From an uncultured Bacteroidia bacterium (GTDB lineage Bacteria; Bacteroidota; Bacteroidia; Bacteroidales; UBA932): a DNA stretch of 64,000 nt. Under the pieces are notes generated by a model that saw only the letters and a program-made list of their open reading frames with translations, did not search any database and was not told the origin of the DNA. The stretch's first letter is position 1; each line of letters begins with the position of its first letter. Below, piece by piece: positions 44,350-52,430 of this stretch. The stretch lies in NCBI GenBank assembly GCA_902788095.1, contig CADAIT010000006.1, positions 1 through 64,000 on the forward strand, in the 5' to 3' direction. The position numbers and the translations under genes were made by a program.

Positions 44350-45173
44350 AGCACGCGTACCTCATATTGGCCCATGGCAGTTTCGACCTTCTCCGGCTCC
44401 TGATTTCCCGCCTGGACGATGAGCGGAACGACATTTTTGTGCACTTGGATAAGAAGGTGAAAGTTCTGCCGGAACTTCATGCAGAGCATGCCGGGCTTTA
44501 TTTCACCGAGGAACGCGTGGATGTGCGCTGGGGAGACTGGACCGTGGTTGAGGCCGAATATGTCTTGTTTGCAACGGCAGTAGCCAGGGGGCCTTACCAG
44601 TATTACCACCTTCTTTCCGGTGTGGATTTGCCGGTAAAGTCGCAGGACTATATTCACGTTTTTTGTGATACGCACCAGGGGACGGAGTTTATCGGCTATA
44701 CCCTCACTGAGATTACCCCGGAAGTGTTACGAAAAGTGCAGCGCTGGCACCTGTTCCCGAAGGATTTCAAGAACAGTTCTATTGTAAAACGTGCACTCCG
44801 GGCCGCGTATATTCGCGTACAGGAGATTTTGGGAATTTACCGGAACCGGGACGTAGACTTCAAAAAAGGCTCCCAGTGGGTGAGCGTGACGGATGCTATG
44901 GCCCGCCATTTCCTGGCTCATCGAGTCTGGGCACAAAAGGTCTTCAGCCACAGTTTCTGCGCCGACGAAATGGTGATGCAAACCTTGGCCTGGCAGGCGC
45001 CTTTCCGGGAAAAACTCTACAACACGCAGGATGATGGCGCCGGTTGCCTGAGGGCCATTGGCTGGAAGGACGGGCAGATCGTGGACTGGACACCCGAAGA
45101 CCTTCCTGCCCTGAAGGCCTCCGAGGCGCTGTTTGCCCGGAAGTTCCGGAATGAAGATGTTGCTGAATTATGA
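44346..45173 (+). CDS. Core-2/I-branching type glycosyltransferase (GT14), second copy
   Basis: A 275-residue enzyme with HAYLILAHGSFDLLRLLISR, HLDKKVKVLPELHAEH, VDVRWGDWTVVEAEYVLF and YHLLSGVDLPVKSQ. It resembles the GT14 at 40900 in size and motifs but differs through most of its length, so it likely makes another linkage. The ATG at 44346 gives the ATGA overlap; the frame is open further upstream but without family match. Confidence 0.88.
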   Translation: MKHAYLILAHGSFDLLRLLISRLDDERNDIFVHLDKKVKVLPELHAEHAGLYFTEERVDVRWGDWTVVEAEYVLFATAVARGPYQYYHLLSGVDLPVKSQDYIHVFCDTHQGTEFIGYTLTEITPEVLRKVQRWHLFPKDFKNSSIVKRALRAAYIRVQEILGIYRNRDVDFKKGSQWVSVTDAMARHFLAHRVWAQKVFSHSFCADEMVMQTLAWQAPFREKLYNTQDDGAGCLRAIGWKDGQIVDWTPEDLPALKASEALFARKFRNEDVAEL

Positions 45174-46138
45174 AGTTTTCCCTTATCATACCGGTATACA
45201 ATGCGGAGGGCTCCCTGAGGGAGAGCCTGGATAGCCTGCAAGCCCAGTCTTTTCGGGATCTGGAAGTGGTTTTTGTGGACGACTGCTCCACGGACAATTC
45301 TCCCGCTATGATGCAGGATTACCTTAGGGAGAGTGGCTTCCCGGGCCGGATTTTCCGCCAGAAGAGGAACAGTGGCGTGGCGGCTGCGCGAAACCGGGCG
45401 CTCCAGGAGGCGCAGGGAGACTATCTTCTTTTTCTGGATGCCGATGATAAAATGGCGCCCGACGCTTTGACCGTGGCGGCAGAGGCTTGTCAAGGCGCAG
45501 ACATTGTGGGCTGGGACTGGACTTTGGGCTTTGAAAAGAAGGGCCGATATATGCGGCAGGCAGACTATGATACCCCTTTGCAGGCCTTGAAGAACCTGAT
45601 GGGGGGCACTATGCGTTGGAACCTGTGGCTTTTTGCCCTTAAGCGGAGTTTTGTCCGATCGGCCGGGTTAAGCTTTACAGACGGAGCCAATATGGGGGAA
45701 GATATGCAGTTTATGATTCGGGCATTTTGCCGTGCAGGGGACGTGATTCAGTTGCATCAGACATTATATTGTTACAACGCCGTGAGCACCACATCTATCA
45801 GCCGTCAGTTCAGTGAACTTCGCAGAAAGGAGATAGCCGATAATTTGGCCCTTGCGCAGCAGGCTGTGGAAGATTCTCCTTATGCGATGGCGTTGAGAGA
45901 GTATGTAAACCATCTGAAACTCTTCCTCAAACTGCCGCTGCTGATGAGTACGGACAAAGCACACTATGAAACCTGGTATGCCTGGTTTCCGGAATCCAAT
46001 GCAGACGCTATGGGCAACAAGGCACTTCCGCTGCGCACCCGTTTGCTGCAATGGGTGGCTTCCAGGCGGCAGTGGTGGGCCGTGAAGTTCTATTATGTGT
46101 TTGTTTACCGTTTTGTTTACGGTATAATTTACAGGTAG
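45170..46138 (+). CDS. Glycosyltransferase family 2
   Basis: A 322-residue enzyme with FSLIIPVYNAEGSLRESLDS, VDDCSTDNSPAMM, SGVAAARNRAL and FLDADDKMAPDAL. It adds one sugar of the repeat unit. Overlaps the GT14 by 4 bases and ends just before the polymerase gene. Confidence 0.9.
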   Translation: MKFSLIIPVYNAEGSLRESLDSLQAQSFRDLEVVFVDDCSTDNSPAMMQDYLRESGFPGRIFRQKRNSGVAAARNRALQEAQGDYLLFLDADDKMAPDALTVAAEACQGADIVGWDWTLGFEKKGRYMRQADYDTPLQALKNLMGGTMRWNLWLFALKRSFVRSAGLSFTDGANMGEDMQFMIRAFCRAGDVIQLHQTLYCYNAVSTTSISRQFSELRRKEIADNLALAQQAVEDSPYAMALREYVNHLKLFLKLPLLMSTDKAHYETWYAWFPESNADAMGNKALPLRTRLLQWVASRRQWWAVKFYYVFVYRFVYGIIYR

Positions 46139-46139
46139 G

Positions 46140-47384
46140 ATGAAGAAGTTTTTGGCAGGCTTTGTTACAGCAGTAGCATTGAGTTTCTTTGTGTTTCCGA
46201 CGGAATTCACGTTCCTTCCGTCTGCCATAAACTCAAAGATGATTATGGCGGGTTGGGGTGTATTGGTGTTCCTTTATCGCTCTATCCGGGAAAAGCGTGT
46301 AGAGATACCGCGGATAGTGCTTGTTTCCGGGGTGCTTGCTGCCCTTTTCTCCTTGTGGTGCCTCATAGCTGTTACACTTACGGAAACCTACAATATGGAG
46401 TATGTTTCCTACATCAAGTCTTTTCTGACTTGGGTACTGGGTGCTCTGGGAGCCTGCGCTGTTATGAAGTTCTGCACGGGGAAGGACGACCTCCCGACGC
46501 TGACAAAATATTTGGCCATCGTATGTGTTTCTCAGTGCGCGCTGGCCTTGATTTTTGACAATGTTCCATCGGTCGCGTCTATGGCAGATCGTTTTTTCAT
46601 TACGGGGAGTGATTTTTACCGCACAGGAGGCCGTTTGTACGGAATAGGCTGCGCCCTGGACGTTGCCGGAGTGCGTTTTTCTGCCATTTTGTTGCTTATG
46701 GCTCATCAGATAGCCACCAATGCCCACTTGGGAGAGAAGAATCTTTCTATTGTAACTATGTTGTCGGCCTTTTTCGTTACAATGGTTGTAGGAGCTATGA
46801 TTTCGCGGACCGCGGTGGTGGGTGCAGCCCTGGGCTTGGCTTATATGGCTCTTGTCAATCTGGAGGTTACACGAGGGGGGTATGTGTCCAGCCGCCAGGT
46901 GCGTGTTTTTTTGGTAGGCGTGGTTACTTTGCTGATTATGGGTGCGGTGGCCGTGTATCTGTACCAAAGCAGCCAGGCCTTTTATGAGAATGTACGTTTT
47001 GGTTTCGAAGGATTTTTCAACTGGGTGGAGACCGGAGAGCTCCGGACCGGCTCTACGGACCACCTGAAGACTATGTGGGTATGGCCCACTACCCCACGGG
47101 GCTGGTGGATAGGAGAGGGCATAGTGGGCGTGTATCAGACCAATTCGGATATCGGGTATTGCAACTTCATCCTCTACTGCGGACTCATCGGGATGGTCAT
47201 TTATTCGCTTTATTACATATACAACCACCTTTGTCTGAACGAAAAATACGATAAGTTCGTTTTGCTGTCCCTGCTTATGGTGGTCCTCACTTTTATCATC
47301 TGGGCCAAGGTACAAACCGATATCTTTTTCCTGGATGCACTGCTGTTCTGTGCCCGGGGAGATGTCAAATATTATAGCCGATGA
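46140..47384 (+). CDS. Wzy-like polysaccharide polymerase
   Basis: A 414-residue membrane protein with 10-12 hydrophobic helices and a large periplasmic loop (about 285-345). Sequence signatures are weak, as usual for Wzy. Membrane layout and position among glycosyltransferases, flippase and Wza/Wzc support polymerase rather than ligase. It overlaps the next GT4 by 4 bases. Confidence 0.75.
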   Translation: MKKFLAGFVTAVALSFFVFPTEFTFLPSAINSKMIMAGWGVLVFLYRSIREKRVEIPRIVLVSGVLAALFSLWCLIAVTLTETYNMEYVSYIKSFLTWVLGALGACAVMKFCTGKDDLPTLTKYLAIVCVSQCALALIFDNVPSVASMADRFFITGSDFYRTGGRLYGIGCALDVAGVRFSAILLLMAHQIATNAHLGEKNLSIVTMLSAFFVTMVVGAMISRTAVVGAALGLAYMALVNLEVTRGGYVSSRQVRVFLVGVVTLLIMGAVAVYLYQSSQAFYENVRFGFEGFFNWVETGELRTGSTDHLKTMWVWPTTPRGWWIGEGIVGVYQTNSDIGYCNFILYCGLIGMVIYSLYYIYNHLCLNEKYDKFVLLSLLMVVLTFIIWAKVQTDIFFLDALLFCARGDVKYYSR

Positions 47385-48514
47385 AGATTATCTATTGTAT
47401 GGCCTCGGTGTATAACCCTGGCGGGATGGAAAGGGTGCTCCTGAACAAGGTGCGCTATTTGTCGGAGCAGGGCGGCTATGAACTGGCCATAGTCACTACA
47501 GACCAAGGCGGGCGCCCGCCGTTTTATGCTTTCCCGGAGGGGGTTCAGATGGTGGACCTGGATATCAATTACACGGAAGACCTCCGGAAGCATCCCCTGG
47601 CCAGGATTCCTTCCTTTCTTCGCCGCCGTCGGCTTCATCGCAAGCGCCTGACTGCCTTCCTAATGGCCTGGAAGGCCGACATTGTCGTCTCCCTCTATCC
47701 TTCCGAATCGTCTTTCATCCCTTCTATCCGGGACGGAAGCAAGAAGGTGCTGGAACTGCACTTTAACAAGTTCTTTCGTCTCCAGTATGGCCGCAGCGGG
47801 CTGCTGGGGCAGATTGACCGCTTCCGCACCTGGCAGGATGAGCGCATTGTCCGGCGTTTCGACCGTTTTGTGGTGCTTACTCATGAAGATGCCTCCTACT
47901 GGGGTGCATTGCCCAATCTGCAAGTGATTCCCAATGCCGCCCTGCGGGTTCCGGAAACAATAGGGAACCCGCACAGCCACCGGGTCATTGCGGTGGGCCG
48001 GTTGGATTATCAGAAGGGCTTCGACCGTCTGGTTAAAGCGTGGGCGCTGCTTCCAAAGGATTTGCGGGACGATTGGCGCCTGGATATCTTTGGACAGGGG
48101 GAGTGGGAAGTAATGCTTCGGGAACTGATAAAAAAGAAGCGCGTGGAAGAAAGTGCCCGTGTGAATCCGCCCACAAAGGAGATTTTCCGGGAATACGCCG
48201 CCAGTTCCTTCCTGGTGATGAGCTCGCATTATGAAGGCTTTCCTATGGTGCTGCTGGAGGCTATGGCCTGCGGCCTTCCCGGGGTTTGCTTTACCTTCCC
48301 TTGCGGCCCCGGAGACATCATCCGGGATGGCGAAAATGGGCTGCTGGTTCCGGAAGGGGATATCCCGGCGCTGTCAAGTGCGATGGCGCGTCTGATGCGG
48401 GACCCCTCCCTCAGGGAGCGGATGAGTGCAAAGGCACGGGAAATTGTAGATGTTTATTCCGAAGAAAAAGTGATGCAGCAATGGATACAGTGCTTTCAGA
48501 GACTTCTGCAGTAG
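47381..48514 (+). CDS. Glycosyltransferase family 4
   Basis: A 377-residue GT-B enzyme: N-terminal PGGMERVLLNKVRYL, GRLDYQKGFDRLVKAW at the start of the C-terminal domain, and the E-x7-E type motif in HYEGFPMVLLEAMACGLP. It resembles GalNAc/glucosyl transferases of capsule loci. Overlaps the acyltransferase by 34 bases. Confidence 0.92.
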   Translation: MKIIYCMASVYNPGGMERVLLNKVRYLSEQGGYELAIVTTDQGGRPPFYAFPEGVQMVDLDINYTEDLRKHPLARIPSFLRRRRLHRKRLTAFLMAWKADIVVSLYPSESSFIPSIRDGSKKVLELHFNKFFRLQYGRSGLLGQIDRFRTWQDERIVRRFDRFVVLTHEDASYWGALPNLQVIPNAALRVPETIGNPHSHRVIAVGRLDYQKGFDRLVKAWALLPKDLRDDWRLDIFGQGEWEVMLRELIKKKRVEESARVNPPTKEIFREYAASSFLVMSSHYEGFPMVLLEAMACGLPGVCFTFPCGPGDIIRDGENGLLVPEGDIPALSSAMARLMRDPSLRERMSAKAREIVDVYSEEKVMQQWIQCFQRLLQ

Positions 48515-49347
48515 TGGCACGGGGTAACCGTATCGACGTGCTAAGGGTGCTTTTGACGGTGGGCATCGTGTGTCTTCATGCCACATCCAATAATCTTCAG
48601 CCAATCGTGTGGATATGTTCCGTGTGTGTGCCCAGCTTTTTTGCCCTTTCCGGTTATCTGTTTTTTTGGAATGCGCCACAGAAACCGGAGTGGAGGTGGT
48701 TCAGGGGAAAGATCCGCTCACGTATTTTCACGCTGTTGATTCCTTACCTGATAGCTGTTGTAATTGCCTGGCTCTGTTACTACTTTGCCATCAAAGCGGC
48801 TCCATCTATGGTGGATGGCTTTTTGGGGGATCGGTGGAAGGACCCGCTTTTTGTGTTTTGGACAGGCCCCATCAACCTCTCTCTCTGGTTTATCCGGGAG
48901 TTGATGGTGGTGGTTCTGCTGTCTCCGCTGGTTTATATGATTATCCGTTACACGCGCTGGTGGGGGGTGCTCGCCCTTGGCGTATGGTGGGCGATGGGCA
49001 AATATGGTGGCTTTCCTTATGGTGGGCCGGAACCCTTGTTTCTGTTTGCGGCCGGAGGATGCCTGGGTTTCCATAAGATCGCTTCCGTAGAGCGGTGGCT
49101 TCATACCGGAAGCCGGATCCCGGTGAGCGCGCGGCCCTGGACTTTTTTCATTTACCTTTATCACTATCTGTTATTGGTGGGTGTTAAAAAGGGGATTGCC
49201 AGGTTGATTCCTTTCCAGGGAGACTGGGCCAGCATAGCAGTATGGTTTTTCAGTGTAGTTCTTGTTTTGGCGGCTCTTACCGCTGTTTATGCGCTGGGAA
49301 GGCGTTTTCTTCCCCGGGTAACCGGTATTTTGGTGGGCGGAAAATGA
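48481..49347 (+). CDS. Acyltransferase 3 family membrane protein
   Basis: A 288-residue protein with about ten helices and NRIDVLRVLLTVGIVCLHAT near the start, the acyltransferase 3 motif. The ATG at 48481 is chosen because this motif sits at residues 15-35 as in relatives; the open frame further upstream is a shadow of the GT4. Fourth acyltransferase of the locus. Confidence 0.82.
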   Translation: MDTVLSETSAVVARGNRIDVLRVLLTVGIVCLHATSNNLQPIVWICSVCVPSFFALSGYLFFWNAPQKPEWRWFRGKIRSRIFTLLIPYLIAVVIAWLCYYFAIKAAPSMVDGFLGDRWKDPLFVFWTGPINLSLWFIRELMVVVLLSPLVYMIIRYTRWWGVLALGVWWAMGKYGGFPYGGPEPLFLFAAGGCLGFHKIASVERWLHTGSRIPVSARPWTFFIYLYHYLLLVGVKKGIARLIPFQGDWASIAVWFFSVVLVLAALTAVYALGRRFLPRVTGILVGGK

Positions 49348-50543
49348 AAAAGCTGCTTCAAATCAATCCCGTAGTGCGGGAAAATACTTCTACCGGGAAA
49401 ATTATGCGGGCGCTGGGAGAACTGGCCATAGCCAACGGCTGGGAGAGTTACATTGCCTACAGCGGTGCCCGCGATGGCGTGCTGCCGCATTCCTCCCACC
49501 TGATTCCGGTGGGAAACAAGTGGGACCTGCTGCTGCACTTTCTGGCCACGAGGCTTTTCGATGCGCACGGGCTGGCCTCCCGGCGTGCTACCCGTCGGTT
49601 TATCCGGCAAATCCGGGAGTTGGATCCGGACGTAATCCACATCCATAATGTGCATGGTTATTTCCTGAATTATCCGCTGTTGGCCGAATATCTCTCCACT
49701 TCCGGAAAGCCGGTTGTGTGGACCGTACACGACTGCTGGCTCTTTACCGGCCACTGCTACCACTATGCCGCGGCAGGCTGTGACAAGTGGAAGACCCAGT
49801 GTGAAAAGTGCCCGCAGAAGGGGGCTTTCCCCGCCTCATGGCTGGTTGACCGCTCGCGGAAGAACTTTCGGGACAAAAAAAAGGCGTTCAGTGGTATCCC
49901 CAGGTTGACACTTGTCACCGTGTCGCAGTGGATGAAAGAAGAAATCGCCCATTCTTTCCTGGGGGACAAGCCCTGTCGGGTGATTCCCAACGGGATTGAT
50001 TTGGACGTGTTCAAACCTTCACCCGGCAGCCCGGCCGGATGTTATTATCTAGCCGTGGCCAGTATATGGCTCCCGGAGAAGGGACTGGAAGATTTGTCGG
50101 CCCTGGCCGCCTTTCTGGATAGCGATGAACGCCTGGTGGTGGTGGGCCGGCTGCCCGAGGGGTATCGTTTCCCCGATGGGGTGGACACCCTGGAGCGTAC
50201 GGCCGATGCCCGGGCCCTGGCCCGCCTGTACACGGGTGCAACGGCGCTGGTGAATCCCACGTGGCAGGACAATTATCCCACGGTGAACCTGGAAGCCATC
50301 GCCTGCGGAACGCCGGTGGTGACTTACCGTACCGGGGGCAGCGTGGAATCTGTTACCCCTGAGACCGGTGCCGTGGTGGAGCAGGGGGACGTGAGGGGGC
50401 TCCTGGAAGCCTTGCATGCCATCCGGATGCAGGGGAAAGAGAGTTATACGGGCCGGTGCCGCAGTTATGCACTGTCCCATTTTTCCAAAGACGATTGTTT
50501 CCGTAAATATATTTCGCTCTATGAGAGTCTTGCAACTGGGTAA
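49344..50543 (+). CDS. Glycosyltransferase family 4
   Basis: A 399-residue GT-B enzyme: LLQINPVVRENTSTGKIMRA, VIHIHNVHGYFLNYPLLAEY, VWTVHDCWLFTGHCYHY with a cysteine-rich segment (CDKWKTQCEKCPQ), and WQDNYPTVNLEAIACGTPVV. The HDCWLFTGHC type is common in Bacteroides capsule clusters. Start ATG 49344 overlaps the preceding stop as ATGA. Confidence 0.92.
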   Translation: MKKLLQINPVVRENTSTGKIMRALGELAIANGWESYIAYSGARDGVLPHSSHLIPVGNKWDLLLHFLATRLFDAHGLASRRATRRFIRQIRELDPDVIHIHNVHGYFLNYPLLAEYLSTSGKPVVWTVHDCWLFTGHCYHYAAAGCDKWKTQCEKCPQKGAFPASWLVDRSRKNFRDKKKAFSGIPRLTLVTVSQWMKEEIAHSFLGDKPCRVIPNGIDLDVFKPSPGSPAGCYYLAVASIWLPEKGLEDLSALAAFLDSDERLVVVGRLPEGYRFPDGVDTLERTADARALARLYTGATALVNPTWQDNYPTVNLEAIACGTPVVTYRTGGSVESVTPETGAVVEQGDVRGLLEALHAIRMQGKESYTGRCRSYALSHFSKDDCFRKYISLYESLATG

Positions 50544-51663
50544 GTTCTATCCCATCCGCGGTGGGGTAGAGAAGGTAATGTGGGATTTGACCGCTCACCT
50601 TCCTGAGGCGGGTGTCGCCTGTGACATGTTGTGTGCCATTTTGCCGGGCGACAAGCCTGATCCGCAGGATGCCTCTTTCGCCCGTATGGAGGATGGTGTA
50701 CTGGTGTTTTCCCTTCCTTCCGGAGGACGCGTTATCTGCGTGAAAGCCCTGGCCAAGAAAGCGGCTACTATGCTGTCTCCGGCAATGGTGGGCTGGCTTC
50801 GGAAGCACAAGGGCGATTATGACATCATCCATATTCACCATCCCGACCCGATGGCTGCGCTGGCTTTGTGGCTGTGCGGTTTCAAGGGGAAGGTGGTGCT
50901 TCACTGGCACAGTGATATCCTGTCCCAGAAGGGGCTTTTGATCCTGTATCGGCCTTTGCAAAAGTGGCTCATCCGCCGCGCCGATGTGATTGTGGGAACT
51001 ACCCCCGTTTACATTAAATCCTCTCCCTGGTTGCAGGATTTCCAAAAAAAGTGTACTTTTGTACCTATTGGTATAGACCCTCTGCTGGAAGGGAATCCTG
51101 CCCGGATAAGGAGACGTTATCCCTGCGAGGTAATGATTCTTTCCGTGGGGCGGTTGGTTTCGTATAAAGGGTACAGTTACCTGGTAGATGCAGCTGCTTT
51201 TTTGCCCGAGGGGTGGAAAGTGGTCATTGGTGGGGATGGCCCCCTGCGCGCGGCACTTCAAGAGCAGATTCAGGTCAAGGGTCTGGTCGGGAAAGTAGAA
51301 CTGGCCGGCTATCTTCCGCAGGAAGACATTCCTTCCTGGTTTGCGGCCTGTGATGTGTTTGTCCTGAGCAGTGTCTTAAAAACCGAGGCCTTTGGGATTG
51401 TGCAGATAGAAGCTATGTCGCTGGGAAAACCGGTAGTGACCACCCTGGTGCAAGGCTCAGGAATGTCCTGGGTGAATGAGCACGGGAAAAGCGGACTCAA
51501 CGTGCCCCCCGAAGATCCCAGGGCTATGGCCCAGGCGCTTATGGATGTGGTAAGAGAAAAGGAAAAATTCGGAGAAGCTGCCCGGAAGCGTTTCCAGGAG
51601 CTTTTTACGACAGAGACTATGATTAACAAAGTAAAGGCGATATATGAAGCTCAAATGGTGTAA
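50521..51663 (+). CDS. Glycosyltransferase family 4
   Basis: A 380-residue GT-B enzyme: KFYPIRGGVEKVMWDLTAHL, IIHIHHPDPMAALAL, LHWHSDILSQKGLL, VGRLVSYKGYSYLVDAA and KTEAFGIVQIEAMSLGKPVV. The HWHSDI motif resembles mannosyl or rhamnosyl transferases. It overlaps the preceding GT4 by 23 bases and the Wza gene by 20. Confidence 0.92.
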   Translation: MRVLQLGKFYPIRGGVEKVMWDLTAHLPEAGVACDMLCAILPGDKPDPQDASFARMEDGVLVFSLPSGGRVICVKALAKKAATMLSPAMVGWLRKHKGDYDIIHIHHPDPMAALALWLCGFKGKVVLHWHSDILSQKGLLILYRPLQKWLIRRADVIVGTTPVYIKSSPWLQDFQKKCTFVPIGIDPLLEGNPARIRRRYPCEVMILSVGRLVSYKGYSYLVDAAAFLPEGWKVVIGGDGPLRAALQEQIQVKGLVGKVELAGYLPQEDIPSWFAACDVFVLSSVLKTEAFGIVQIEAMSLGKPVVTTLVQGSGMSWVNEHGKSGLNVPPEDPRAMAQALMDVVREKEKFGEAARKRFQELFTTETMINKVKAIYEAQMV

Positions 51664-52423
51664 CGCATTGCTGCTGTTGGTGGCACTTTTGTCCCTTGGG
51701 AGTTGTCTTTCTCCTGCGAAGCAGGCCATATTCCGGGGAATGGAATATGATACCCGCTACAAAGCGGTTCCGCCGGAAGAACTGATTATCCAGAAGTTTG
51801 ACAAACTGGATATCTTAATCCGCAGCGACATCCCTCAGTTGTCGGCGCCGTTCAATTCCAGTCTCAACTATTCGGAATCGGTGGCCGGCGGCACCGGCGC
51901 TCCTGTTCCCTATACTGTCAGCCGGGAAGGAACCATCAATTTCCCTAAACTGGGAGTGTGCGTGGTGGAAGGAATGACCACGCGCCAGTTGGAAAGCACC
52001 CTTGCCTCTGCCCTGCAGGAACACGGTTATATCAAAGACCCGGTGGTAAAGGTGGCTCTCCAAAAGTTCGACATCACGGTGGTAGGAAAGGCCAATCAGG
52101 TGATTCCCGTAGATGGAGGCATCAATCTGATTCAACTGTTGGCACGTATTGGAGGACCTTCTCCGAACATTCGGATGGACGATGTTATGGTAATCCGCAC
52201 GATTGACGGTGCCCGGGTTCCGTACAAGGTGAATCTTCGCGAGAAAGAGGTATTCGACTCTCCGGTCTTTTACCTTCAGCAAAATGACATTGTATATTTT
52301 AAACCCAGAACTCCTATAGTGGATCCTGCGTTTGAGGGTGCTATCAGGCCGATTATGTATTTTACCTCCCTTGGTTCCCTGGTTACGTCCATACTGGTTT
52401 TAGTTAAATTGGCTAAGAACTAG
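51644..52423 (+). CDS. Polysaccharide export lipoprotein (Wza/OPX)
   Basis: A 259-residue lipoprotein (lipobox LGSCLSP) with the Poly_export domain (FDKLDILIRSDIPQLSAPFN...YTVSREGTINFPKLG) and one SLBB-like domain (DITVVGKANQVIPVDGGINL). A C-terminal hydrophobic helix (about 235-255) may cross the outer membrane. It forms the export channel with the Wzc at 52431. Confidence 0.92.
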   Translation: MKLKWCNALLLLVALLSLGSCLSPAKQAIFRGMEYDTRYKAVPPEELIIQKFDKLDILIRSDIPQLSAPFNSSLNYSESVAGGTGAPVPYTVSREGTINFPKLGVCVVEGMTTRQLESTLASALQEHGYIKDPVVKVALQKFDITVVGKANQVIPVDGGINLIQLLARIGGPSPNIRMDDVMVIRTIDGARVPYKVNLREKEVFDSPVFYLQQNDIVYFKPRTPIVDPAFEGAIRPIMYFTSLGSLVTSILVLVKLAKN

Positions 52424-52430
52424 CGTGTCT

